Below, piece by piece: positions 8,909 through 17,466 of a DNA stretch of 50,363 nt. A program made the position numbers and the translations under genes. Position 1 is the first letter of the stretch; the number at the start of each line of letters is the position of its first letter. Location of the stretch: contig CAZUZS010000031.1 in NCBI GenBank assembly GCA_964624795.1, positions 1-50,363 of the forward strand. The letters are read 5' to 3'. The DNA comes from CAZUZS01 sp964624795 (GTDB taxonomy: Bacteria > Calditrichota > Calditrichia > RBG-13-44-9). The notes beneath the pieces were generated by a model. That model was not told the DNA's origin. It did not search any database and saw nothing but the letters and a program-made list of their open reading frames with translations.

Positions 8909-9719
8909 CCGGTGAACCCTCCGCCGCCAGCGAGTCTGCGGGCACCAGGATAAAGACCTCTTCCAGGCTGTTAAAATTTACCGCCGGTTTGATCTTTATT
9001 TCCTTGAATAGCGCATATTTGTCATCTTTCACTTCTCCCACTACCCCGACTTTTATGCCGTGCGGATAAATTCGGCTCAGCCCCGATGTAATGACCGATT
9101 CTCCAATCTCCACCGGGATATCTTTTGGGATGTAATTCAGATCGAGCCACAAATTACCGGACCAGGCAACCACACCCACCTCCCGGCTTTTTTGCAGCCG
9201 GGCACTCACCAGCGTATTCCGATCCATAAGTATCTGGGCAATCGACTGATGAGTATCGACAGAATAGATCTTGCCCACCAAACCCTGGTCATTTACAACA
9301 GCCATATTTTTGCGCACGCTGTCCACCGCACCCACATTAAGAATCAGCGAACGGACGGTTTGCTCTTCGCCAAATCCGACGACATTTGCGGAAATATATT
9401 TGAAATTTCCCTCCCTTTTAAATTGCAGAAGCCTGCGCAGCCTGATATTTTCAATCATGACTTCCTGAAGGCGCTGGTTGCTCATAAAAAGATCGAGGTT
9501 TCTCTTCCGCAGAACCTCATTCTCCTGCTGTAAATGTTCAAGAAAAACTAACTTATGTTCAACGGAAGTTATCCAGCTTGCCGCCCGCATCACCACAATC
9601 CGAATACCTCGCAACGTCTCCGGATCGTTAAAATTCATTAACAAAACGGAAAGAGTGATGTACAGAGCCAATAAAAAGAGGGAACCCCGACGGGAAAACA
9701 AACTGAGAATGTTATTCAT
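8901..9719 (-). CDS. mreC: Rod shape-determining protein MreC
   Basis: A 272-aa bitopic periplasmic scaffold of the elongasome. A transmembrane helix (about residues 12-31) is followed by a coiled coil (about 60-95, LEHLQQENEVLRKRN) and the beta-barrel domain with the family's NVGAVDSVRKNMAVV and GLVGKI segments. C-terminal residues are Ala/Ser/Glu-rich. It is separated from mreB by an unusually long 446-bp non-coding gap and overlaps mreD. Confidence 0.95.
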   Translation of the reverse strand: MNNILSLFSRRGSLFLLALYITLSVLLMNFNDPETLRGIRIVVMRAASWITSVEHKLVFLEHLQQENEVLRKRNLDLFMSNQRLQEVMIENIRLRRLLQFKREGNFKYISANVVGFGEEQTVRSLILNVGAVDSVRKNMAVVNDQGLVGKIYSVDTHQSIAQILMDRNTLVSARLQKSREVGVVAWSGNLWLDLNYIPKDIPVEIGESVITSGLSRIYPHGIKVGVVGEVKDDKYALFKEIKIKPAVNFNSLEEVFILVPADSLAAEGSPDE

Positions 9720-10165
9720 TACTTAAAAATGTCTTTCTTGTGCGCAAATGAATCGGGATCGTGTGCGAACTCCCCCGAACTTATAAAATCTTGTGACCGT
9801 CAAACGGGCTTCGGACAATCGGCTGTCGCCTTGTCCTGAAGCTTTTGTACTCGCTATGCGAATATAAAAGCGAAGTAATTTTTATGCAATTCATTTGAAA
9901 ATTGTATGTGTCTCCCTCGCCAAGCGCATCCAATAATGCAGACCGAAACATACGCTGCAATCTACAACAGATTGGATCGCGGTTCCGATTGGAACAATAC
10001 CAGATTATCTGACCTTAGTTGCGAAACCGGGTTGAACTTCTGCTTATCCTGAAATAAATTGAATTCAAACACTATATTCAAATAGACTAGTTCACAAATA
10101 AAAAAATAATTAACGGAATCGGCATCATGAGTTGACCTGCGCTAAACGCTTTGCCTCAAGCTGTG
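9720..10165. other. Non-coding gap between mreB and mreC
   Basis: No coding sequence with a plausible start is visible in these 446 bp. It contains a strong hairpin (9808-9842). It also has a perfect 10-bp palindrome TTGAATTCAA (10059-10068) followed by ATTCAA (10076-10081), and a weak leftward promoter candidate TTGTGA-15 bp-TATAGT (10071-10097). A TTGACA overlaps the mreB stop but has no good -10 box. The gap probably holds a leader for mreCD-mrdA-rodA expression. Confidence 0.5.
9808..9842. other. Stable hairpin in the mreB-mreC gap
   Basis: Arms GCTTCGGACAA (9808-9818) and TTGTCCTGAAGC (9831-9842) pair over 11 bp with a single bulged base and a 12-nt loop. On the plus strand it is followed by TTTTG. 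On the transcribed minus strand no U-tract follows, so it looks like an attenuation, processing or stability element rather than a classical terminator. Confidence 0.5.
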
Positions 10166-11197
10166 TCAAATTCGCCTGGCGCGCAACAACACCTTCTGGA
10201 AGCGATTAAAATTATTAAGAATTTTACCGGTTCCCCGGACTACGCAGGTGAGCGGTTCTTCCGCCACATTAACCGGTAGTTGCGTCTCCTGCTGAATGAG
10301 TTCATCCAATTTGCGCAGCAGGCCGCCGCCACCGGTGAGAATGATGCCGCGGTCCAGAATGTCCGACGACAATTCGGGCGGTGTCCGCTCGAGCGTAAGC
10401 CGCACCGACTCCACAATCGTGTTGACGGGATCCATCAGTGCTTCGCGAATTTCTGAAGAATTGACTTCCACCGTTTTCGGAATACCGTCGATGAGGTCGC
10501 GTCCCTTTACGTTGGTGGATATCTCTTCCTCCAACGGCATCACTGAGCCAATTTCGCATTTTAACATTTCCGCGGTTTTTTCGCCGACCAGCAAATTGTA
10601 ATTCTTTTTAAAATACTGAATAATCGCCTCATTCATTTCGTCGCCGCCAATGCGAATAGAGGTATGCAGCACAATGCCTCCCAGCGAAATCACCGCAATT
10701 TCACTTGTGCCGCCGCCGATATCCACAATCATATTGCCCATCGGCTTTTCGATCTCGAGACCAATTCCCACCGCCGAAGCCATCGCTTCCGCTACAAGGT
10801 AAACCTCCCTGGCACCAGCCCGCTCGGCACTGTCCCTCACCGCCCGTTTTTCAACCTCGGTGATGCCGGAAGGCACACACACAACTATTTTCCCGATGGA
10901 AATACGGTTTACTTTTGCCTTTTTGATAAACTCCCGCATCATCACTTCGGTCGCCTCAAAATCCGCAATTACGCCGTCCTTCAGGGGACGGATAGTCAGA
11001 ATGTCCTGATGGGTGCGGCCCATCATCTCCCTCGCCTCCAGACCGACCGCCAAGACTTTCCCGTTATTCTCTTCAAATGCCACGATGGAAGGTTCGTCTA
11101 CAACAATACCCTTATTCTTAACATAAATCAATGTATTCGCAGTGCCCAGATCAATTCCAATATCGTTTGACAAAAAATTTAAAAAACCAAATGCCAT
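10166..11197 (-). CDS. mreB: Rod shape-determining actin homologue MreB
   Basis: A 343-aa actin-fold ATPase that forms membrane-bound filaments organising lateral wall synthesis. The phosphate-1 loop IGIDLGTANTLIYV is at the N-terminus, phosphate-2 DIGGGTSEIAV lies in the middle and the adenosine motif LTGGGGLLRKLDELI is near the C-terminus. Length is typical for MreB. AGGAG lies 7 nt before the ATG. It starts 23 bp after purH, so it is probably transcribed with the purine genes. Confidence 0.97.
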   Translation of the reverse strand: MAFGFLNFLSNDIGIDLGTANTLIYVKNKGIVVDEPSIVAFEENNGKVLAVGLEAREMMGRTHQDILTIRPLKDGVIADFEATEVMMREFIKKAKVNRISIGKIVVCVPSGITEVEKRAVRDSAERAGAREVYLVAEAMASAVGIGLEIEKPMGNMIVDIGGGTSEIAVISLGGIVLHTSIRIGGDEMNEAIIQYFKKNYNLLVGEKTAEMLKCEIGSVMPLEEEISTNVKGRDLIDGIPKTVEVNSSEIREALMDPVNTIVESVRLTLERTPPELSSDILDRGIILTGGGGLLRKLDELIQQETQLPVNVAEEPLTCVVRGTGKILNNFNRFQKVLLRARRI

Positions 11198-11220
11198 GCT
11201 CGCTCTCCTGAATTTAGAAA

Positions 11221-12780
11221 TCAGTGTTTAAAATGTCGTACTCCGGTCAAAAACATTGCCATTTCATTTTGCTTTGCAGCCGCGATGACCTCCTCATCCC
11301 GGATCGAACCGCCAGGTTGAATTACCGCTCGGATGCCCACTGCTGCCGCCTCTTCCACTCCATCCGGGAATGGAAAGAAAGCGTCCGAGGCCATAACGGC
11401 GCCATCCAAATCGTGGCCGGCTTGCCGTGCCTTCATACCCGCCAGCTTGACTGCATCTACTCGGGACATCTGGCCTGCTCCGACACCCAGAAGCTGTTTT
11501 TGCTTCACAAACACAATCGCGTTTGATTTTACATGCTTCACGATTTTCCAGGCAAACAACAGGTCCTCTTTCTCCTGCTCCGAAGGTTCCCTGCTGCCGA
11601 CCGACCGCAGATTTTCTGCCAGATAGTCAAGATTGTCCGGTCCCTGCGCCAGCACGCCGGCGGAAAGATATTTAAATTCCAAACTTGCTGAATTGTCTTC
11701 GAGATTTGCCTTCAGCAGCCGCAAGTTTTTCTTTTTTTGCAGGATTTGCAGTGCAGCCGCCTCATAGTCCGGCGCAACAACACACTCGAAGAACGACTGA
11801 CCGATCTGCTCTGCGGTTTTCTTGTCTATCGGCCGGTTCACAGCCACAATGCCGCCGTAAGCAGATAACGGATCAGTGGCGTGCGCCAGCCGGAAAGCAT
11901 CGGTAAGCGATGCCGCTGTGGCCGCCCCACACGGATTGGTGTGCTTGATGACCGCAGCCATCGGTTCGGCAAATTCCAATGCCAGGTTGTAGGCGGCGCT
12001 CACATCCACAAAGTTATTGAAGGACATCTCTTTGCCCCACAATTTCTCAAACCTCTCGCCCTTCCTGCCATTCTCGTGAAAATTACCATACAGGGCAGCC
12101 GGCTGGTGCGGATTTTCGCCGTAGCGTAAATCCTGCTTTTTAATAAAAAACTGGCTCAGGCGCTCCGGAAACCGGCTCTCATTAAATGAGTGGTCCAGGT
12201 ACTCTGCAATACGGGAATCATAATATGATGAATAGAAAAACGCCTCGGCTGCCAGACTTCGCCGCAGTTCTCCCGGCACCTGTCCGTCATCGCTGCGCCA
12301 GGATTCCAAAAATCGTTGGTACTGATCCGGATGGTGCAGGACAGCAACATATTCAAAATTCTTTGCTGCCGCCCGAAGCATGGCAGGACCACCAATGTCG
12401 ATCACTTCCACCATGTCATCCAGATTTTTGCCGGATTCCTTAACCTGCTCCAGAAAAGGATACAGATTGACGATGACCAGATCGATGGGGCGAATACCGT
12501 GCGCCTTTAGCTGGGCAAGATGTTCCGGTGTGCGTTTGGCCAGAATCGCACCGTGGATAAGCGGGTGCAGGGTTTTAACGCGGCCATCAAGAATTTCGGG
12601 GAATCCGGTAATTTCCTCCACCTTAATCACGGGAATTCCCTGTTCTGAAAGATGGCGTGCGGTTCCGCCACTGGAAATTATCTCAACGCCATTCCTGCTT
12701 AATTCCGATGCGAATTCGGCTATTCCGGTCTTATCCCAGCAACTGATCAGCGCTCGCTGTATTTTGATAGAATCGCTCAT
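11221..12780 (-). CDS. purH: Bifunctional AICAR transformylase / IMP cyclohydrolase
   Basis: A 519-aa cytoplasmic enzyme for the last two steps of IMP synthesis. The N-terminal cyclohydrolase (MGS-like) domain carries ISSGGTARHL and GRVKTLHP (about residues 36-73). The C-terminal transformylase domain has the catalytic Lys279-His280 pair in KHTNPCG and the SDAFFPFPD/IQPGGSIRD motifs near the end. Full length for the family. It follows purN by 93 bp; that gap contains a short inverted repeat ATTCAA-T-TTGAAT (12834-12846) that could be regulatory. Confidence 0.98.
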   Translation of the reverse strand: MSDSIKIQRALISCWDKTGIAEFASELSRNGVEIISSGGTARHLSEQGIPVIKVEEITGFPEILDGRVKTLHPLIHGAILAKRTPEHLAQLKAHGIRPIDLVIVNLYPFLEQVKESGKNLDDMVEVIDIGGPAMLRAAAKNFEYVAVLHHPDQYQRFLESWRSDDGQVPGELRRSLAAEAFFYSSYYDSRIAEYLDHSFNESRFPERLSQFFIKKQDLRYGENPHQPAALYGNFHENGRKGERFEKLWGKEMSFNNFVDVSAAYNLALEFAEPMAAVIKHTNPCGAATAASLTDAFRLAHATDPLSAYGGIVAVNRPIDKKTAEQIGQSFFECVVAPDYEAAALQILQKKKNLRLLKANLEDNSASLEFKYLSAGVLAQGPDNLDYLAENLRSVGSREPSEQEKEDLLFAWKIVKHVKSNAIVFVKQKQLLGVGAGQMSRVDAVKLAGMKARQAGHDLDGAVMASDAFFPFPDGVEEAAAVGIRAVIQPGGSIRDEEVIAAAKQNEMAMFLTGVRHFKH

Positions 12781-12873
12781 TGCACCTGCAAATTTTTATT
12801 CTCATCTATAAATTTTAAAGAATGTCGTGCAGCATTCAATTTGAATACAGGAATTACTGCACCCTCTACCCGG

Positions 12874-13500
12874 CTAATCCGGGATGCCAAAAACGACACG
12901 ATTCCCTATTACCCGTGAGGGAACAGTCAATATCTTTTGCAGCGCAATGGAGTAGAGATCATGTTCGGTCCGCAATACCTTTTTCGCAATTTCCGCTGCG
13001 CTGGAGCAATCTTCAATATCGACGGCCCGCTGCATGACGATTGGCCCGGCATCGTATTTCATATTCACCAGGTGAACGGTCACACCGCTCACTTTTGCCC
13101 CGGACGCAAGAACCGCTTCATGCACATGAATCCCGTACATTCCTTTTCCTCCGAACGCGGGCAGCAAGGCAGGGTGAATATTCAAAATACGGTTGGAAAA
13201 TATCTGCACAACATTATCCGGAATCTTTTTGAGGTAACCGGCAAGAACAATCCACTCTATCTTGTATTCCCCAAGAATTTGCAGAAGCGCCTCCCCGAAC
13301 TCGGGGCCTGAAGAATAGTTTCCGGGCGAGATTGTGAATACGGGAATTCGGTTCGATTTGGCAAATTGAATAGCGCCAGCATGAGAATTATCGGTAATCA
13401 GGCAGGACAGCTCTGCGGGAATAAGGTTCTTCTTTATATTTTCAAAAATCTTTGTAAAATTACTCCCCGTACCTGAAGCAAAAACCGCGATTTTCTTCAC
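12874..13500 (-). CDS. purN: Phosphoribosylglycinamide formyltransferase
   Basis: A 208-aa enzyme that formylates GAR to FGAR with 10-formyl-THF. The N-terminal phosphate loop ASGTGSNF and the catalytic Asn/His block NIHPALLPAFGG (about residues 103-114) are present, as is the Asp-containing segment MKYDAGPIV. The start is GTG, with GGGG 8 nt upstream. It is the first gene of a long leftward run and has a perfect sigma-70 promoter giving a leader of only about 18 nt. Confidence 0.96.
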   Translation of the reverse strand: MKKIAVFASGTGSNFTKIFENIKKNLIPAELSCLITDNSHAGAIQFAKSNRIPVFTISPGNYSSGPEFGEALLQILGEYKIEWIVLAGYLKKIPDNVVQIFSNRILNIHPALLPAFGGKGMYGIHVHEAVLASGAKVSGVTVHLVNMKYDAGPIVMQRAVDIEDCSSAAEIAKKVLRTEHDLYSIALQKILTVPSRVIGNRVVFGIPD

Positions 13501-13524
13501 TTACGCTACCCCATTTAAACAGCA

Positions 13525-13553
13525 AATATAACACGTTCACCTGGAAGTGTCAA
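13525..13553 (-). promoter_or_regulatory. Sigma-70 promoter of the purN-purH-mre run
   Basis: TTGACA (13548-13553), 17 bp, TATATT (13525-13530) on the minus strand. Transcription should start near 13518, just upstream of the purN GTG. This is the only strong promoter seen before mreB. Confidence 0.78.
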
Positions 13554-13616
13554 TTGTAAAAGAAAGTGGTGGAGCAGGCTTGATTTGGGTGGAATTTTGG
13601 TTTCGCTAAGAAATGA

Positions 13617-13646
13617 GATCGTAATCCGGATCGTGATTGTGATCGT
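13617..13646. repeat. Short 12-bp-period repeat
   Basis: GATCGT recurs at 13617, 13629 and 13641, with similar bases between the copies, so the period is 12 bp over two and a half units. It lies between the LD-carboxypeptidase stop and the purN promoter. Confidence 0.4.
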
Positions 13647-13698
13647 TCAGAAATGTAATGAACCTGCTGTTTATGAAATATCCGAATCGGCTGCCGGG

Positions 13699-14586
13699 CT
13701 ACTCCCATTGCAGCCGGAATGGTTCTGTTTGCAGCCTGGCATTCACCCCGGACGGTAAAGCGCATGATGACGAAAAATGACCGTATGGGAAGTTCGCAAC
13801 TACCGGGATGTGCGGGGGAAAAAGATATTCGACTACCGGCCACACATCAATCGCCTTCTCTTTATTAATGAAGCGCCCTAAAATGAGTCCCTGCACCTGG
13901 TTTAGCACACCTGCAGTTTTTAGCTGAACCAGAAGTCGTTCAATTTTGTATAGCGGCTCGTTCACATCCTCGATAAACAGAATGAAGGGGGGAAGGTTCG
14001 GGAAGAAAGGGGTTCCCAGCAGAGTGTTGATAATGGAAAGAGTGCCACCGAGCAAAAGTCCCTCGGCCTTGCCCGCGCGGGCGATTGATAAGTTATCTCC
14101 TTCCAGATTAGCGGCTTTAATCTCACTCCGGATTCCCAAAAGCATTTCAAAAAATAATTTGCTGTGCGGATTTGCAGGCCGTAACTGAAAGGTTAGCGAC
14201 ATTCCTGACACTGAGGGCAAGCCGGCCTGCCCCCACAAACTCCATTGCAGTGCGGTGAGATCGCTGAAACCGATGAGCAATTTTCCGCTCTCGCGCCAGA
14301 GATCAAAATTAATCTCGGGAAGCAATTGTGCGCTTCCCCAGCCGCCTCGCGCGGCATACAGCGCATCGACGTCAGGATCGCGAAGAAAATCATGAATATC
14401 CTGGATGCGCTCCCGGATGGTACCGGAGAAATAGTTCCTTTTGCCGAAAAGGTGCTTGCCAGGTTTGTATGAAAAACCTGATTGCACCAGAAATTCGAGA
14501 CCCGGCGAGATCCGTTCTTCATCAATATGTCCGGCCGGGGCAACCACACCTAAGGTGGCACCCTTCTTCAGCGCAGGAAGTTTCAT
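13699..14586 (-). CDS. LD-carboxypeptidase / MccF-like peptidase (S66)
   Basis: A 295-aa serine peptidase of family S66. Such enzymes remove the terminal D-Ala from recycled muropeptide tetrapeptides (LdcA) or inactivate peptide-nucleotide antibiotics (MccF). The Ser-Glu-His triad can be placed: Ser in LIGFSDLTAL, Glu in FIEDVNEPLYK and His in FPYGHFSSSCALPSG near the C-terminus. The N-terminal GVVAPAG and ARGGWGSAQLL motifs are also present. The start codon overlaps the stop of the upstream ROK kinase by 4 bp, indicating coupling. The neighbouring sugar kinase and GlmU-like genes favour a peptidoglycan-recycling role. Confidence 0.9.
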   Translation of the reverse strand: MKLPALKKGATLGVVAPAGHIDEERISPGLEFLVQSGFSYKPGKHLFGKRNYFSGTIRERIQDIHDFLRDPDVDALYAARGGWGSAQLLPEINFDLWRESGKLLIGFSDLTALQWSLWGQAGLPSVSGMSLTFQLRPANPHSKLFFEMLLGIRSEIKAANLEGDNLSIARAGKAEGLLLGGTLSIINTLLGTPFFPNLPPFILFIEDVNEPLYKIERLLVQLKTAGVLNQVQGLILGRFINKEKAIDVWPVVEYLFPPHIPVVANFPYGHFSSSCALPSGVNARLQTEPFRLQWE

Positions 14587-15533
14587 TTGCCGGTTCCCGA
14601 TTCCCGGTTCATTTTCAGCGCGAAAGCCGCAGCGCCTAACATCCCGGCGGTGTTTCCCAGGCTCGCTGCCTTGATTTCCACATTTTCCTGACTGGGCCCC
14701 ATCGCCCTCCCGAATGCGGAAATGCGGATTTTCTCAATAAACCACTCGCCGGCCTGACTTACGCCGCCGCCAATGACAATAATCTCCGGATTAAATATGT
14801 TGATAATATTAGCCGTTCCGGCACCCAGGTACTCCACTACACGTTCCAGTACAGCTTTCGCCTCGGCTTCGCCGGATTCATACCTTTCAAACAACTCCTT
14901 GGTATTGGAAACAGGATTTCCAGGATTGGCCGATTTATACTCGCGCACCATGGCAGTGGCCGACGCATACTGTTCCCAGCAGCCGGTTCCGCCGCAGCGG
15001 CATTTCCTGCCTTTATAATCGATGGACATGTGGCCGATCTCTGCACCGGCGTAATACGTTCCGCGATAAATTTCTCCGTCGATGATGACTCCACCGCCGA
15101 TTCCTGTTCCAAGGGTAACAAAGACCGCGTTTTTGCTATTTTTACCGGCACCGAACGCAAATTCACCAAACGCCATCAGGTTTGCATCGTTGTCTGCGAA
15201 TACCGGGGTCGATACCCGTTTCTCCAGGTAATCGGAAATGGCCACATCTTTCCAATTCGCAAAATTTGGAGTGCCACCCTTGAGGTAGCCGCGCGCTAGA
15301 TCCACGCTGCCTGGGGTTCCAATGCCGATAGCCGAAATTGGGAGGTTCCTGCTCTTCGCAGTTTTCACCGTTTTGTTGATAATTTCTTCCAACTTACCCA
15401 GAATTTCTTCCTTTGGCGCCTTGGCGGGCGTGCTCACTTCATCCTCGGAAAGCAGATCACCTTCTCCCGAACAAATCCCAAATTTAATGGCAGTTCCGCC
15501 CACATCAACGCCGATTGCATATTTTTTTCCCAT
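14583..15533 (-). CDS. ROK family sugar kinase (glucokinase or amino-sugar kinase)
   Basis: A 316-aa cytoplasmic ROK kinase. It shows the N-terminal ATP-binding motif GVDVGGTAIKFG, the second phosphate motif LGTGIGGGVI, the catalytic EIGHMS and the ROK zinc site CRCGGTGCWE. Full length, without a DNA-binding helix-turn-helix domain, so it is a kinase rather than a NagC-type repressor. The best single label is glucokinase, but N-acetylglucosamine or N-acetylmannosamine are equally possible. The start overlaps the GlmU-like stop (TAATG) and the end overlaps the LD-carboxypeptidase gene, so the three are translationally coupled. Confidence 0.9.
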   Translation of the reverse strand: MGKKYAIGVDVGGTAIKFGICSGEGDLLSEDEVSTPAKAPKEEILGKLEEIINKTVKTAKSRNLPISAIGIGTPGSVDLARGYLKGGTPNFANWKDVAISDYLEKRVSTPVFADNDANLMAFGEFAFGAGKNSKNAVFVTLGTGIGGGVIIDGEIYRGTYYAGAEIGHMSIDYKGRKCRCGGTGCWEQYASATAMVREYKSANPGNPVSNTKELFERYESGEAEAKAVLERVVEYLGAGTANIINIFNPEIIVIGGGVSQAGEWFIEKIRISAFGRAMGPSQENVEIKAASLGNTAGMLGAAAFALKMNRESGTGK

Positions 15534-16771
15534 TACTGAACCCTCGCCCGGTTTTCGATTTCCGTTGCTAAAGCCTTTATTGATTCGAACAGGTGCAAAT
15601 GTTTTTGAGAGAAATCGATATTTCTGCGTGCCATCACTATCTTTGCAACTTCCACTGCTTTTTCAAAATTGTACTCCCGCAAACCGGAACTGCCTCCCCA
15701 ACTGAAAGAGGGGATAAATGTCGGCGGGAAACCGGCGCCGTAAATATTGCAATTTACACCTACCACCGTACCAGTATTAAACATGGTGTTAATAGCCGTT
15801 TTTGAATGGTCACCCATGATTAGTCCTAAAAATTTTTTGCCGGTGCTGAGCCTTTCTCCGTACAACGAAACGGTTATCTCGCCGTAATTATTTTTCAGGT
15901 CGGAATTGTTGGTGTCAGCTCCGATGTTAATCCACTCCGCCAAATATGAGTGTCCCAGGAATCCATCGTGCTGCTTATTCGAAAATCCATGAATTATTGT
16001 CTCTTCAACCTCGCCGCCCACTTTGCAGACCGGGCCGATGCTTGTATTCTCATAGATTTTTGCACCGATTTTTACGACGCTGCTTTTTCCCACATAGAGC
16101 GGTCCCTCCAGGACGGCATTTGGCATGATCCTTACATTCTCATCGATCCACACCGGTCCTGCCTCGGCATCAATCACGGTTCCGGGATAAATGCGCGAAC
16201 CGGAGGCAGTGTAAACATTTTGCCTGTTTAAAATATGCACGCCTTCTTCTAGTTTACCATCAAATTTGCCGGGCGTGCAGTTCGCTGAAAAATCAGCCGC
16301 GAGTTGCGCTCCGTTCGCATCGATCAGATCCCATGGATATTCGATAAGAGAAAGATCGGAGGACCGGCTATCGAAATCGTTTCTTATCCGATCTTCGAGC
16401 ATCAGCCCACCGGAAAAATAATCGGACATATCGCGCCCTGCCGCCCTAAACGCGACGACACGATCATTTTTCACGAAAGCCGCATTTTCCGGCAATGCAT
16501 CTATTTTCTCAACGTCGCCCGGAGCCGGAAGCCACCGACCGTTCAGAAACAGGTAGTCCCTGGGGTGCGAAGGTTGGAAGAGCGCGCCCCTGTCCGGAAA
16601 GTAATCGTTCAGATACTGCCTGGCGGTAAATAAAAACGTCCGATCCCGGAAGCTGTTTTTCATCTTTTCCAATAAGGTGAGTGCGCCGCAACGCAGATCC
16701 CACACCGGCCTGAAATAGACCAGCGGCAACAGATTCTGGAAACCCTTGTCCTCAAAAACAACAATTTTCAT
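15533..16771 (-). CDS. Alternative GlmU-type sugar nucleotidyltransferase/acetyltransferase
   Basis: A 412-aa protein matching the GlmU-like family common in Bacteroidetes/Chlorobi-type bacteria. It has an N-terminal nucleotidyltransferase-like domain beginning IVVFEDKGFQNLLPL and a C-terminal left-handed beta-helix. The helix shows hexapeptide-type runs (IYPGTVIDAEAGPVWIDENV, then VLEGPLYVGKSSVV) and the block IMGDHSKTAINTMFNTGTVVG. The expected role is UDP-GlcNAc or related activated-sugar synthesis. The usual GlmU G-x-G-T-R signature is absent at the N-terminus, as in this family, so the exact reaction is uncertain. It starts 6 bp after the second TonB-like gene. Confidence 0.82.
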   Translation of the reverse strand: MKIVVFEDKGFQNLLPLVYFRPVWDLRCGALTLLEKMKNSFRDRTFLFTARQYLNDYFPDRGALFQPSHPRDYLFLNGRWLPAPGDVEKIDALPENAAFVKNDRVVAFRAAGRDMSDYFSGGLMLEDRIRNDFDSRSSDLSLIEYPWDLIDANGAQLAADFSANCTPGKFDGKLEEGVHILNRQNVYTASGSRIYPGTVIDAEAGPVWIDENVRIMPNAVLEGPLYVGKSSVVKIGAKIYENTSIGPVCKVGGEVEETIIHGFSNKQHDGFLGHSYLAEWINIGADTNNSDLKNNYGEITVSLYGERLSTGKKFLGLIMGDHSKTAINTMFNTGTVVGVNCNIYGAGFPPTFIPSFSWGGSSGLREYNFEKAVEVAKIVMARRNIDFSQKHLHLFESIKALATEIENRARVQ

Positions 16772-16777
16772 ATTATT

Positions 16778-17368
16778 TCACTCATTTATATTGAATTTAT
16801 AGGTTTTCGAAACCCAGCTTTCCACCGCTTTGTGGTTCACCTGTGCCGGAAGCCATTTGCTCTTCCGGGCAGCGGCAATCGCCAATTGCAGACATTTTTG
16901 GGAACCGGTCGAATTTTCAACGACTTCCACCGACGCGATATTTCCCGGCACGTTCACCAAAAGTAATAAACGGACATATCCATTGCAAGCACTACCCTTT
17001 ACCTCGGGATAAACCTCCAGCAGCGGCCGTGCCGCCACTTCAGCGGCCAGACCAGCAACCGGAGAATCGAGGTCCGAATTACCCGGAAAACTGGTGAGAG
17101 GAATTTCATCCGGTAGTTGCGCTTCTTCTCCGGCCACCGGCAGAAAACTGCGCGGCCTGCGGGGAGGCGCCGGTTTTGCATTCTGCTGCCGCGTCACAGG
17201 AATATCGCTGACATATATTTTAACCTGAACAGGCTTCGTATTCATCTCCGGCATTGAATTAAATCGCGGGAAAATGTAAAAAACCAGACTGAGTAGCAAC
17301 AGAGAACAAACAAGCGAAATCTTGAATATTCTGGCAAAATAGCGATCTTTTTCACTGTTTGTCCACAT
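16778..17368 (-). CDS. Second TonB-like energy transducer
   Basis: A 196-aa bitopic protein: short cytoplasmic start, one transmembrane helix (about residues 15-33), a periplasmic linker with proline/arginine runs (APPRRPRSFL) and a C-terminal TonB-type domain with VRLLLLVNVPGNIASVEVVENS. It resembles the adjacent TonB but is divergent and lacks the usual PVYP motif, having EVYPEVKG instead. I choose the ATG at 17368, since AAGG lies 8 nt upstream; the longer frame starting at 17446 would run across a terminator. It is coupled to the GlmU-like gene, so it may serve a specific receptor or an unrelated envelope function. Confidence 0.75.
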   Translation of the reverse strand: MWTNSEKDRYFARIFKISLVCSLLLLSLVFYIFPRFNSMPEMNTKPVQVKIYVSDIPVTRQQNAKPAPPRRPRSFLPVAGEEAQLPDEIPLTSFPGNSDLDSPVAGLAAEVAARPLLEVYPEVKGSACNGYVRLLLLVNVPGNIASVEVVENSTGSQKCLQLAIAAARKSKWLPAQVNHKAVESWVSKTYKFNINE

Positions 17369-17402
17369 TAGATCGACCTTGACCCGGTGCACTCCCGGAA
17401 AC

Positions 17403-17433
17403 AAAAAGAGGCTGACCTTTACCGGACAGCCTC
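17403..17433 (-). terminator. Rho-independent terminator between the two tonB genes
   Basis: Perfect 7-bp stem GAGGCTG/CAGCCTC (17408-17414 with 17427-17433) with a 12-nt loop, followed by TTTTTG on the minus strand. It closes the exbB-exbD-exbD-tonB operon. No strong promoter is visible between it and the downstream TonB-like gene, so it may act as an attenuator. Confidence 0.75.
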
Positions 17434-17466
17434 CAACATATTTCAATTACTTTGTAATTATCTGCA

